Assembly (NCBI RefSeq): GCF_040358985.1
Contig: NZ_CP132932.1
Coordinates: 2,914,001 to 2,978,000 of the forward strand
DNA: 64,000 nucleotides
Reading direction: 5' to 3'
Source: Tunturibacter empetritectus
GTDB lineage: Bacteria > Acidobacteriota > Terriglobia > Terriglobales > Acidobacteriaceae
Below the pieces are notes generated by a model that did not search any database, was not told where the DNA came from, and saw only the letters and a list, made by a program, of their open reading frames with translations. Shown here in pieces: positions 54,296 through 62,438 of this stretch (positions are counted from its first letter, which is position 1; every line of letters begins with the position of its first letter). A program made the position numbers and the translations under genes.

Positions 54296-54710
54296 GTTCG
54301 TTCCTCAATATGGGACGGGATTGACAACTTTATCGATTGTCGAAACGAACGATAATGCAAGTAGGATGCGAACTTTAGTTATTCGAGGCCATCAGTCCTC
54401 ATAAATAGGCGTATAGGAAGTCCGCTGATACGGAACAAATATTCATGGAGGTACGTTGCGACCGCGGTCACTGTTCGTTAGGACAGTTTTCGACATAGGT
54501 TTAGTTCGTCCGCAAACGCCATATTCCTGATGATTTAGCCATGCGACGGGTTGGTTGGCGTGGACGCGTATTGTTGCGCGGATTTGATTTCAGGCGTCGA
54601 GGTGAAAAAGGCCTAGACTATTTGAGTTTTGGTGAAGCTATTGCAGTAGTCGCGGACGTATACTGCCCGCACCTGAAGTTGCAACTGTTTTTATTGTTTG
54701 GAGGCCGCTG
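54296..54710. other. Intergenic region upstream of the FecR gene
   Basis: About 415 bp, more AT-rich than its surroundings, between divergent genes. No gene or clear operator is seen. It should hold promoters for both neighbours. Confidence 0.35.
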
Positions 54711-56345
54711 ATGAAGATCGGATTCGTGTACCGAGTGTTTCTCGCGATGGCGTTTTCGGTGGCGGGAGTTGTGGCGGCTGGAGCACAGAGTGGAGCGGCC
54801 GGGGAGCAAAGTAACCCTCTGGATGTGGATTCTGCATCGGCTGCTCATGTGACGACCGCACACATGACGACGGCTGATGTGCCAAAGGCTCGTGTCCCGG
54901 TAGCTGGTACACCTACGTCTGATGTGGCAGCGGCGAGCGTGCCCGTAGACAATGGGGCGCGGCCGGGCGATTCGCACGTAAGGATTGTGCGGCTGAGTGA
55001 TGTGAAGGGAACACTCTCACTCGATCGTAAGACGGGCAACGGCTTTGAAGAGACGATGCCGAATATGCCGATTGTTCAAGGCCAGAGACTTCGGACCGCC
55101 GATGGATATGCTGAGGTGGAGTTTGAGGACAACAGTACGCTGCGTGTGGCGCCGAACTCGCTGGTGGAGTTTCCGCTGCTGGCGCTGCGCAGCTCGGGAG
55201 CCAAGGCCTCGACGATACAGGTGGTGCGGGGGATGGTGTATGTGAACCTGCAAAGCACGAAGGGGAATGAGTTCGTGCTGCGGGCGGGAGATCAGACGAT
55301 GACGGTTTCGCCGTCGACGCATGCGCGAATGACGGTGGCTGACGGGAAGACAGTTGTCTCGGTCTTCAACGGAAGCGTGGAGGCGAAGCACGGCGCAGAG
55401 ACGACGCTGGTGACGAAGAAGGAGTCACTGACGCTGGGTGGAGAGCAGGTGGCTGTTGTGAAGAAGATCGAGGAAGCGCCATCTGATGCGTGGGATAAGG
55501 AGGCGAACGACTATCATGCGCGCTACTCGCAGGCGAATGCGTTGGTGGCCGGGGGCTCTACCTATGGCTTGAGTGACCTGAACTACTACGGGAACTTTAT
55601 CAATGGCGGAGCGTTTGGATCTTTCTGGCAGCCGTATCTAATTGGCGCAGGATGGAATCCTTACTTGAATGGCGTGTGGGCGCTATACCCGGGCGCGGGC
55701 TACTCGTGGGTGTCTCCGTATCCGTGGGGATGGCTGCCGTATCACTCGGGCAACTGGTCGTTCTTCCCGGGATATGGGTGGGGATGGCAGCCGGGTGGCG
55801 CGTTTAATGGATTGAACAATGCTGCGAGTGGCGGCGTTGCGAGTGGCGGTGGCGTGGCAGGGGGGCTGGTTGGGACAGCGGTGCATTCGCCCTTGCGTGC
55901 GGCCTCGCCGCAGGCGCCGACCGCGGGTGCGGGTTCGCTGGTGCTTGCGAACAATACGCCAATGGTCTTCTCCAAGGAAGATAAGCCGGGGAACTTTGTG
56001 TTCCAGAAGAACTCGGCGGGGTTGGGCGTGCCGAGGGGATCGCTGGGAAGCCTGAACAAGATTTCGAGCCATGTGGAGCAGCACGGATCGGCAAGTATGC
56101 AGGTCTATGCTGCCGTGCCATCTGCGGGGGGCATGGCATCGAGTCATGGTGGGAACAGCGGGCCGGTTACATTGCGGGCGGGAGCGCCGATGCAGAGTGC
56201 GAATACATCGAATGCACCAGCATCGCGAGGGGAATCGTATGGGGGATCTTCGGCGTCATCGGTCGCTTCTCATAGCTTGGGTGCTCCTTCGGGGAGCGGC
56301 GGGTCCTCCGGAAGCGGCGGCCGCGGTGGATCTGGTCCGAAGTAG
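54711..56345 (+). CDS. Secreted FecR-domain protein with Tyr/Trp/Gly-rich C-terminus
   Basis: The 544-residue protein has a signal peptide ending VVAAGAQ and a FecR domain at about residues 85-200 (VKGTLSLDRKTGNGFEETMPNMPIVQGQRLRT by position; then LRVAPNSLVEFPLL). A middle section rich in Trp, Tyr and Gly follows (SPYPWGWLPYHSGNW), and the last 140 residues are low-complexity Gly/Ser/Ala. GGAGG is 6 nt before the ATG. No sigma factor or TonB receptor is adjacent, so it is unlikely to be a classical FecR signaller and may be a surface or wall-associated protein. Confidence 0.85.
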   Translation: MKIGFVYRVFLAMAFSVAGVVAAGAQSGAAGEQSNPLDVDSASAAHVTTAHMTTADVPKARVPVAGTPTSDVAAASVPVDNGARPGDSHVRIVRLSDVKGTLSLDRKTGNGFEETMPNMPIVQGQRLRTADGYAEVEFEDNSTLRVAPNSLVEFPLLALRSSGAKASTIQVVRGMVYVNLQSTKGNEFVLRAGDQTMTVSPSTHARMTVADGKTVVSVFNGSVEAKHGAETTLVTKKESLTLGGEQVAVVKKIEEAPSDAWDKEANDYHARYSQANALVAGGSTYGLSDLNYYGNFINGGAFGSFWQPYLIGAGWNPYLNGVWALYPGAGYSWVSPYPWGWLPYHSGNWSFFPGYGWGWQPGGAFNGLNNAASGGVASGGGVAGGLVGTAVHSPLRAASPQAPTAGAGSLVLANNTPMVFSKEDKPGNFVFQKNSAGLGVPRGSLGSLNKISSHVEQHGSASMQVYAAVPSAGGMASSHGGNSGPVTLRAGAPMQSANTSNAPASRGESYGGSSASSVASHSLGAPSGSGGSSGSGGRGGSGPK

Positions 56346-56404
56346 AAGGTTACTGGCCGCGAAGTTATTGCGTGCGGGAATGTGCGCCCCTGCGATCAGA
56401 TGGG

Positions 56405-57070
56405 TCAGGCTGAGACGGTGGGCGGTTCGACCGGGGTCATGACGGGGTGGACGAGGGTGACGATGGTGTCTGCGATCTCGCTGGAGGGGGGGCGGTTGGG
56501 GGTTTGGGCCCACTCTTTGGCGGCGCCGTAGATGGCCCATGCGGTGGTGGTGGCGATCATCTGGGGGGAGGTGGGTGCGGCGGAGGCGTGCTTTTCGAGG
56601 CCTTCGAGGAGCATGCGGCGTACGACGGCGATGATGGCGGACTCCATGTGGGGCTCCATCTGGCCAGCTTTGGTCGAACAAGGGTGCTCTGAAAAGGCGA
56701 TGAAGTCGCAGACTCCGAGGACGATGGCGCGCAGGGCGGAGGTGCAGGTGCCGTTGAAGGTGACTCCGCGTTCGGAGAGTAGTTCGTTGAAGCGGGTGCC
56801 GACGGTGCATTCGAGCAGGGCGAACTTGTCGGGGTAGTGGTCGTAGAAGGTGGCACGGTTGATGGTGGCGGCTTCGGCGATGTCCTGCACGGAGAGGCTG
56901 TCAAACTGCTTTTCTTTCATGAGGTTGACGAGGGCCTGCTGGAGGAGTTTGCGGGTGCGAAGGATGCGCGGGTCCGTGGTTCGTTCGAGGGTCCGCTCGG
57001 GCAGGAACTCAGGGACGGGGTCTGGAACCTGCTGTGAGATCTTGTCGAGTTTTACGGGGACGCTGGACAT
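56405..57070 (-). CDS. TetR/AcrR family transcriptional regulator
   Basis: A 221-residue repressor with an extended N-terminal tail and a HTH near residues 62-85 (SVQDIAEAATINRATFYDHYPDK). The C-terminal helices (RAIVLGVCDFIAF, IATTTAWAIYGAAKEWA) form the ligand pocket. It is divergent to azoR across 126 bp that contain two copies of a 14-bp palindrome, so it most likely represses itself and azoR until an electrophile or quinone-like inducer binds. Confidence 0.9.
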   Translation of the reverse strand: MSSVPVKLDKISQQVPDPVPEFLPERTLERTTDPRILRTRKLLQQALVNLMKEKQFDSLSVQDIAEAATINRATFYDHYPDKFALLECTVGTRFNELLSERGVTFNGTCTSALRAIVLGVCDFIAFSEHPCSTKAGQMEPHMESAIIAVVRRMLLEGLEKHASAAPTSPQMIATTTAWAIYGAAKEWAQTPNRPPSSEIADTIVTLVHPVMTPVEPPTVSA

Positions 57071-57124
57071 TTTCTCTGACCGACATCTTTATTTTACTCG
57101 AATTTGACGGCGTTAGTTGCTTAA

Positions 57125-57138
57125 ACGACATTTGTCGT
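57125..57138. promoter_or_regulatory. Palindromic operator, copy 1 (ACGACA-TT-TGTCGT)
   Basis: A perfect inverted repeat in the divergent TetR/azoreductase promoter. It is part of a 20-bp block GCTTAAACGACATTTGTCGT that recurs 43 bp further on. TetR proteins bind such sites as dimers; which protein binds here is inferred from position. Confidence 0.6.
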
Positions 57139-57167
57139 GTTTTTATGAATCGACACAAGTTGTTTAA

Positions 57168-57181
57168 ACGTCAGATGTCGT
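57168..57181. promoter_or_regulatory. Palindromic operator, copy 2 (ACGTCA-GA-TGTCGT)
   Basis: This near-copy of the first site differs at three positions and ends 15 bp before the azoR ATG, overlapping its ribosome site. The two 20-bp blocks start at 57119 and 57162, close to four helical turns apart. Confidence 0.6.
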
Positions 57182-57196
57182 ATAGGAGATTTCGCC

Positions 57197-57823
57197 ATGC
57201 CCACTTTACTTGTTGTGAATTCCAGCCCCTTTCATGAGACTTCGGTCTCCCGCAACCTGTCCGAGGAGTTCGTTCAGAACTGGAAGCAGGCGAACCCGAA
57301 CGGACGAGTGATTACCCGCGACCTGACTTCAAGCGATTTGAAGACGATCGATGCTGCCTGGGTTGGGGCTGTGTATACGCCAAAGGATAGTCGGACGGCG
57401 GAGCAGAAGCAGGTGCTTGAGGTGTCGGACACGCTGCTTGGTGAACTGCGGGCGGCGGATGAGTATGTCTTTGGGGTGCCGATGCACAACTTCGCGATTC
57501 CTTCGGTGCTGAAGCTGTGGATCGACCAGATTGCTCGTGTGGGCGAGACGTTTTCGTATGCGGACGGAACGCCTAAGGGTCTGCTGCAGGGGAAGAAGGC
57601 TACGTTCCTGGTTGCCTCGGGTGGGGCTTATGACGCGGGGACGGTGATGGCTTCGTTCAACCATGTTGAGCCTTATCTGCGTTCGGTGTTTGGCTTCCTG
57701 GGCGTGACGGATACGAAGTTCGTGTCGGCCGGTGGCGCTGCTGCGCTGATGCATGGGCAGGATCGGGCGACGTTCCTGAAGCCGCATGTTGAGGCGATTC
57801 GTTCGCAGTTTGTGGCGGCTTAA
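57197..57823 (+). CDS. azoR: FMN-dependent NADH:quinone/azo reductase
   Basis: The 208-residue flavodoxin-fold enzyme reduces quinones and azo compounds with NADH. The FMN phosphate loop is NSSPFHETSVSRNLSEEF; GVPMHNFAIPSVLKLWID and the ASGGAY loop complete the flavin site. AGGAGA lies 7 nt before the ATG. It is followed by a DoxX gene 63 bp downstream in the same direction and preceded by a divergent TetR gene. Confidence 0.92.
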   Translation: MPTLLVVNSSPFHETSVSRNLSEEFVQNWKQANPNGRVITRDLTSSDLKTIDAAWVGAVYTPKDSRTAEQKQVLEVSDTLLGELRAADEYVFGVPMHNFAIPSVLKLWIDQIARVGETFSYADGTPKGLLQGKKATFLVASGGAYDAGTVMASFNHVEPYLRSVFGFLGVTDTKFVSAGGAAALMHGQDRATFLKPHVEAIRSQFVAA

Positions 57824-57886
57824 TCGTTGCGGCGACTGCTTAATAGCTAGGTGTGCTTAGCTGATTTTGAAAGAGGAGGTATTGGT

Positions 57887-58276
57887 ATGAAGATCGCATC
57901 GCTGGTTGCCAGGTATCTGCTGGGCTTTATCTTTCTTGTCTTTGGATTGAACGGCTTTCTGCACTTCATCCCGATGCCTCCTCCTTCGGGAGTCGCTGGG
58001 GATTTTATGTTTGCGCTGTTTGAGTCGCACTATCTGGTAATCATCTTTCTCCTTCAGCTGATTCCTGCGGTGCTGCTGCTGGCGAATCGGTTTGTGCCGC
58101 TGGCTCTGACGCTGCTGGCGCCGGTGATTGTGAATATCATTTGCTTCCATGCGCTGATGGCTCCGGCAGGGTTGCCGATGGCTTTGTTTGTCACCGTGCT
58201 TTGGGGGTTGGTGGCTTATGGGGTGCGGTCGGCGTTTGCGGGGTTGCTGCAGGTGCGGGTTGCGGACGCGGTTTGA
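57887..58276 (+). CDS. DoxX family membrane protein
   Basis: A 129-residue, four-helix inner-membrane protein of the DoxX type, recognised from YLLGFIFLVFGLNGFLHFIP and the LLQLIPAVLLLANRFVPLAL helix. AGGAGG is 7 nt before the ATG at 57887. DoxX proteins are often next to oxidoreductases and take part in redox or quinone-linked reactions. With azoR it probably forms a two-gene oxidative or electrophile-stress operon ended by the hairpin at 58318. Confidence 0.88.
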   Translation: MKIASLVARYLLGFIFLVFGLNGFLHFIPMPPPSGVAGDFMFALFESHYLVIIFLLQLIPAVLLLANRFVPLALTLLAPVIVNIICFHALMAPAGLPMALFVTVLWGLVAYGVRSAFAGLLQVRVADAV

Positions 58277-58317
58277 AGAGCGAATGAAGAGAGATGAGAT
58301 CGGAAGCGCTCTTCTGT

Positions 58318-58344
58318 GCTCCGGACGGTGATACTGTCCGGAGC
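58318..58344 (+). terminator. Hairpin downstream of azoR-doxX
   Basis: GCTCCGGAC and GTCCGGAGC are exact complements around a 9-nt loop, 42 bp past the DoxX stop, followed by TTCGTTCG. A factor-independent terminator with a weak T-run is the best reading. Confidence 0.6.
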
Positions 58345-58422
58345 TTCGTTCGTCAGGCGACGATTGCGAGCATAGGAGGCGAGGCGCGCGAATCTGGCAG
58401 ATCTGCGAAAGCAGTTCAGGAT

Positions 58423-58863
58423 CTAGATGCGGTGGTGGTCGGGTCGCCAGTTAACGATGGCTTGCTTGATGGCCTTGGGATCCATGTTTTTGGTGAGGGC
58501 GCGGTGGGCGAGGTCGGGGAGCTCGGCGTCGGAGGCGAAGCGGAGGGCGATGAGCTGGGGGACGGTGAGCTCGTCGATGTGAGCGCGGTCTGCGGGGGGG
58601 AGGAGTGCCTGGAGGCGGAGACGCTCTTCGAGGCGGATGATGCGGTCCTGGGCTTTGAGGGAGGAGCCACGGGCTGCGCCGGCTATCAGGAAGAAGACGA
58701 TGGACATGACGATCCACCAGAGATTGGTGTGCTGGTAAGCGGGCCATCGGTGAATGGTGATGTAGATGGAGAAGACGAGGTTGAGCAGGAGCAGGGGAAG
58801 GATGATGAAGTGAAAGAGTGGGTAGAACCGGGCGTGGTTCTTGAAGTTCTGCGGGGCGGCCAT
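58423..58863 (-). CDS. DUF6526 family membrane protein
   Basis: A 146-residue protein with two transmembrane helices (FHFIILPLLLLNLVFSIYI and LWWIVMSIVFFLIAGAARG) and a cytoplasmic, mostly helical tail (RIIRLEERLRLQALLP...). The opening MAAPQNFKNHARFYPLFH is the DUF6526 signature. AGAGGA is 7 nt before ATG 58863; an earlier start at 58908 lacks one. Function unknown. Confidence 0.8.
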   Translation of the reverse strand: MAAPQNFKNHARFYPLFHFIILPLLLLNLVFSIYITIHRWPAYQHTNLWWIVMSIVFFLIAGAARGSSLKAQDRIIRLEERLRLQALLPPADRAHIDELTVPQLIALRFASDAELPDLAHRALTKNMDPKAIKQAIVNWRPDHHRI

Positions 58864-58951
58864 GGTGAGTCCTCTTTGCGCGAAATGATGGCGGGGCCAG
58901 CATAGCACTCCTCGGTGTGAGGCGAGAGTGGTTGCGTGGGATGGATGGGTG

Positions 58952-59008
58952 ATGTCCTGCCGGACGGGCTCGCTACGCGCGACGCGGTCACTTCGTGACT
59001 TGTATACC
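58952..59008. repeat. Partial copy of the 160-bp inverted-repeat element
   Basis: ATGTCCTGCCGGACGGGC...CGCGGTCACTTCGTGACTTG matches 27601-27656 with a few substitutions, then the similarity stops. Only the left end is present, including the GTCAC-TTC-GTGAC hairpin. Confidence 0.65.
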
Positions 59009-59049
59009 TTATGACGCGGGATGGAGTTCGTTTGCGGTAGCCTTGAGGA

Positions 59050-59934
59050 ATGAAGAGTTCAACGATCGCAATGACGGGGAAGAAGCGGATTGGTGTGCAT
59101 GTGGGGACGGCGGGTGGGACGTGGACTGCCGTCGAGCGGGCCGTGGCAGCGGGGGCGAATACCTTTCAGATCTTCTCTTCGAGCCCGCGACAGTGGCGGG
59201 CGGCGGCGGTAAAGCCTGAGGACGCGGCGAAGATGAGAGAGCTGCGGGCGAAGCATGATGTGGGGCCGGTGGCAATTCATGCGAGCTATCTGATCAATCT
59301 TTGCAGCCAGACGGAGAGCGTTCGGGTAAATGGCGTGGCGGCGTTTCGCGGAGAGGTGGAGCGGGCGCTGGCACTGGGGGCGGAGTATCTGGTGCTGCAT
59401 CCGGGGAGCTGGAAGGGGCTTACGCGCGAGGAGGGATTGCGGCTGGCGGCGGAGTCGATTGAGAAGGCGATTGATGGGGTGGCGTGGGAGGGGAAGGACT
59501 TCAGGATTTTGATTGAGAACACGGCTGGGGCGGAGTTTTCTCTTGGCGGAAAGCTGGAGCAGGTGGCGGAGCTGGTGGAGCGGCTGAAGGCTTGTGCGCC
59601 GGTGGGAGTGTGTCTGGATACGTGCCATGTGCACGTGGCGGGGTATGACCTGGTGTCGCCCGATGGGTATGTGGAGACGATGCTGCTGGTGAAGGATACG
59701 GTGGGGTTCGATGCGGTGAAGGTGTGGCACTGCAATGATGCGAAGGCGGCGATGGGCTCGAAGCTGGACCGGCATGAGCATATCGGGGAGGGGACGATTG
59801 GGGCGGAGGTGTTTCGGCGGCTGCTGCATGATGAGCGGTTTGAGCATGCGGCGTTTATTGCGGAGACGCCGGTGGACGCTCCGGGGGATGAGGCGCGAAA
59901 TGTTGGGGTGCTGCGGACACTGGCGGCGGGATGA
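59050..59934 (+). CDS. nfo: Endonuclease IV (deoxyribonuclease IV)
   Basis: The 294-residue TIM-barrel enzyme cuts DNA 5' to abasic sites in base excision repair. All three-zinc ligand blocks are present: IHASYLINL, LHPGSW, LIENTAG, CLDTCHVHVAGYD, VWHCNDAK, HEHIGEGTIG and IAETP. The start is uncertain: ATG 59050 has GAGG only 2 nt upstream, and ATG 59071 lacks a ribosome site. Confidence 0.93.
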   Translation: MKSSTIAMTGKKRIGVHVGTAGGTWTAVERAVAAGANTFQIFSSSPRQWRAAAVKPEDAAKMRELRAKHDVGPVAIHASYLINLCSQTESVRVNGVAAFRGEVERALALGAEYLVLHPGSWKGLTREEGLRLAAESIEKAIDGVAWEGKDFRILIENTAGAEFSLGGKLEQVAELVERLKACAPVGVCLDTCHVHVAGYDLVSPDGYVETMLLVKDTVGFDAVKVWHCNDAKAAMGSKLDRHEHIGEGTIGAEVFRRLLHDERFEHAAFIAETPVDAPGDEARNVGVLRTLAAG

Positions 59935-60026
59935 GGCTTATTTGGTAGGGAATCTAGTTGCTTCGCAGAAGGGGGCTTGCTAGGCTAGGTGCGCTTCAGC
60001 ATCCTGGAATTTGATCGAGGGATACG

Positions 60027-60830
60027 ATGCGCGTTAACACTTGTTGTATGACGATCGCTGCGGTTTCAGCGTTACTGGTCTCAGGGACGATAGCCAGGGC
60101 ACAGAGTCCGATTCCATGTGCGCTCGGGGTTATGAGTTATGCAGGCTTAGGTCAGCAAAATGTTACGGGCGCCCCCTACAGCGCTGCCTTGAGGACGAGC
60201 TTCGAACAAAAGCTTCCAGATGGAAACGCGATTCGTAGCTCCCAAATCGTTCATCAGGCGCGAGACTCCAAAGGGAAAACCTTGAATGAGGCTCCTATCG
60301 GGTGTACGCACGCTGAGGATGGCCGGCTAAAGGCAGTGCTGGCGGTGACGGTCTTCGATCCAACGACGAAGACCATATTGAACTGGCAGATAGACGATAT
60401 GGTGTCGAAGGTTGTGCATGTCCATCTCATGCATGAGCCGAATCATAAGCCGCCGACGGCGGAAGAGGCTGCGGAACAGATGAAGCGGGCGCAGGTGGCA
60501 GCTAGAACCCAAAAGAACGATGAAGTGCGGATAGAGAGCCTGGGAAGCAAGACAGTTGCCGGAGTTCAGGTCGAAGGGGTGAGAAGGGTTCGGACGATTC
60601 CTGCGGGGGAAGAAGGAAATGAGCTGCCGATGGAAGTGATCGATGAGCAATGGAGTTCGAAGGCGCTGAGTCTGACTCTGCTTCGCATCGACGACGATCC
60701 GAGGCGTGGCCGAACCACTGTTGAATTTGAAGACTTGAGTCTCAGTGAGCCCGATCCTGCAGTGTTTGCGGCTCCTGCTGGCTACAAGATCGTGGAACAA
60801 CGTCACGTGGAGACGACGGTTGCACCGTAG
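60027..60830 (+). CDS. Secreted protein of unknown function
   Basis: No domain is recognised. The 267-residue product has a signal peptide (TIAAVSALLVSGTIARAQS) and a beta-rich body with recurrent short motifs such as ESLGSKTVAGVQVEGVRRVRTIPAG and EVIDEQWSSKALSLTLLRI. The pattern (conversion of a metric, ID-EQW-SS, then a final APAGYKIVE) is seen in exported proteins of this kind of soil bacterium. It converges on the alditol oxidase gene 21 bp away. Confidence 0.75.
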   Translation: MRVNTCCMTIAAVSALLVSGTIARAQSPIPCALGVMSYAGLGQQNVTGAPYSAALRTSFEQKLPDGNAIRSSQIVHQARDSKGKTLNEAPIGCTHAEDGRLKAVLAVTVFDPTTKTILNWQIDDMVSKVVHVHLMHEPNHKPPTAEEAAEQMKRAQVAARTQKNDEVRIESLGSKTVAGVQVEGVRRVRTIPAGEEGNELPMEVIDEQWSSKALSLTLLRIDDDPRRGRTTVEFEDLSLSEPDPAVFAAPAGYKIVEQRHVETTVAP

Positions 60831-60851
60831 TAGGACGATGGGGACATTGTT

Positions 60852-62228
60852 TCAGGAGCTAAAAATATTCGTGTTGAGGAACTGGTTGCGGAACTTTCCT
60901 TGTGGGTCGTATTGGGTAAGGAGGGTTTTGTAGTCGGGCGTCTTGGGGTAGAGACGCTGGAGGGTTGCGGGGGGGATGGTGTTGACCTTGGCCCAGTGGG
61001 GGCGGGCGTTGAAGGGAGCTAGCTTTTCTTCGATGAGGGGGAGGAGGGCCTGGACGGCGTCGTTCTCAGGCTTCCACGTGAAGTGGATGGCGAGGGAGGG
61101 TCGCTGGTAGGCCATGCTGAGCCAGAGGTTGTCGGCGGCGATGGTGCGGAGCTCGGTGATGTAGAGGTGCGGGGTGATGCGGTCGCGGAGCTGTTCGACG
61201 GCGAGGATGGCTTCGTAGGCGTGCTCGCGGGGGACGAAGTACTCGGTTTGAATCTCGGCGCCGCTGCTGGGGGTGAAGTTGAGTTTGAAGTGGGGGAGGC
61301 GCTCGTACCAGGGGCCGGGGACGCCGAACTGCTCGGTGCATGCTTCGGCGGAGTGGCCGGCGACGGGATGGAGTTTTTTCGTGGCTTGCTTTGCGCCGAA
61401 GAACTCGGGCTCGAATTTCACGGAGGTAGCGCCGGGTTCGACGCGGCGTTTGACCCAGACCTGGGTGGCGCGATGGTTTTGCCAGTCGGTGAAGAGGCTG
61501 ACACTGTAGCCGCTGAGGTAGATCTCTTCGAGGTGGTGTTCGAGTTGGGAGAAGGAGAGGTTTTCGTAGACGACTTGTGCGACCTGGAAGGTGGGTTGGA
61601 GGTCGAGGGTGGTTTTGGTGACGACTCCGAGGCCGCCGAGGTTGACGATCTGTCCGAGGAAGGGGTCGTTGTTGTCATTGGGGTCTTTGGTGCGTGAGAG
61701 GGTGTGGAGGGTGCCGTCGGCGGTGACGAGCTCGAGGCCGGAGACGATGGTGGCGAGGTTGCCGTTGTTGCTGCCGGAGCCGTGGGTGGCGGTGGCGCAG
61801 GCTCCGATGACGGAGACGTGAGGGAGCGAGGCGAGGTTGGGGACGGCGAAGCCCTGGGCGTCGATGATGGGGGCGAGTTTGCCGTAGGTGACGCCTGCGC
61901 CGACGGTGGCGGTGCGGGCTTTGGCGTCGATGTCGATGGAGTCGAGCTGCTTGAGGGAGATCTGGGCGTGGGTGCTGTCGGCGATGGCGTTGAAGGAGTG
62001 GCCGCGGCCGAGGGCGCGCAGCTTGTCGCAGCTTTTGACGATGTGCTGGACTTCTTCGACGGTTTTGGGTTGGTAGAGGGTGTCGGTGTGGAAGGTGAGG
62101 TTGCCGGCCCAGTTGGTTCGCGGGGCGGTCTGGTGGGCGGCGTCTTGCTCGGAGGCTGAGGCGAAGCGTGAGAGCATGGCGGCGGTGAGGATGGAGCCGG
62201 AGCCTTTGAGGAACTGTCTCTTATTCAT
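60852..62228 (-). CDS. FAD-linked alditol oxidase-like oxidoreductase, Tat-exported
   Basis: A 458-residue VAO-family flavoprotein with an N-terminal twin-arginine-like signal (NKRQFLKG). The FAD loop LRALGRGHSFNAIADS contains the His that carries covalent FAD in alditol and aldonolactone oxidases. VGAGVTYGKLAPII, SVIGACATATHGSG and a C-terminal D-arabinono-1,4-lactone oxidase domain follow. Relatives oxidise xylitol, sorbitol or aldonolactones with O2. ATG 62228 is used; a GTG 9 nt upstream is less likely. Confidence 0.88.
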   Translation of the reverse strand: MNKRQFLKGSGSILTAAMLSRFASASEQDAAHQTAPRTNWAGNLTFHTDTLYQPKTVEEVQHIVKSCDKLRALGRGHSFNAIADSTHAQISLKQLDSIDIDAKARTATVGAGVTYGKLAPIIDAQGFAVPNLASLPHVSVIGACATATHGSGSNNGNLATIVSGLELVTADGTLHTLSRTKDPNDNNDPFLGQIVNLGGLGVVTKTTLDLQPTFQVAQVVYENLSFSQLEHHLEEIYLSGYSVSLFTDWQNHRATQVWVKRRVEPGATSVKFEPEFFGAKQATKKLHPVAGHSAEACTEQFGVPGPWYERLPHFKLNFTPSSGAEIQTEYFVPREHAYEAILAVEQLRDRITPHLYITELRTIAADNLWLSMAYQRPSLAIHFTWKPENDAVQALLPLIEEKLAPFNARPHWAKVNTIPPATLQRLYPKTPDYKTLLTQYDPQGKFRNQFLNTNIFSS

Positions 62229-62438
62229 GTCGCACACTCGATTCGGTGGAAGCCTGTGACTGGTTTTTGGAAAGGAGCGTGCCGCTACTCCGGTTGCCGG
62301 TCAGGCCTTTATAGGGATTTGGCGGCTTCAACGCAAGCGGCACGCCGAGCAGGAGCGCAGAGAGAGTGGTTGTGTGGGAGGGAGTCTGTGTGGTTAGGTC
62401 GCCTGGAGAGGTGGGGTGGACGGTACAATCGTAAGAGT

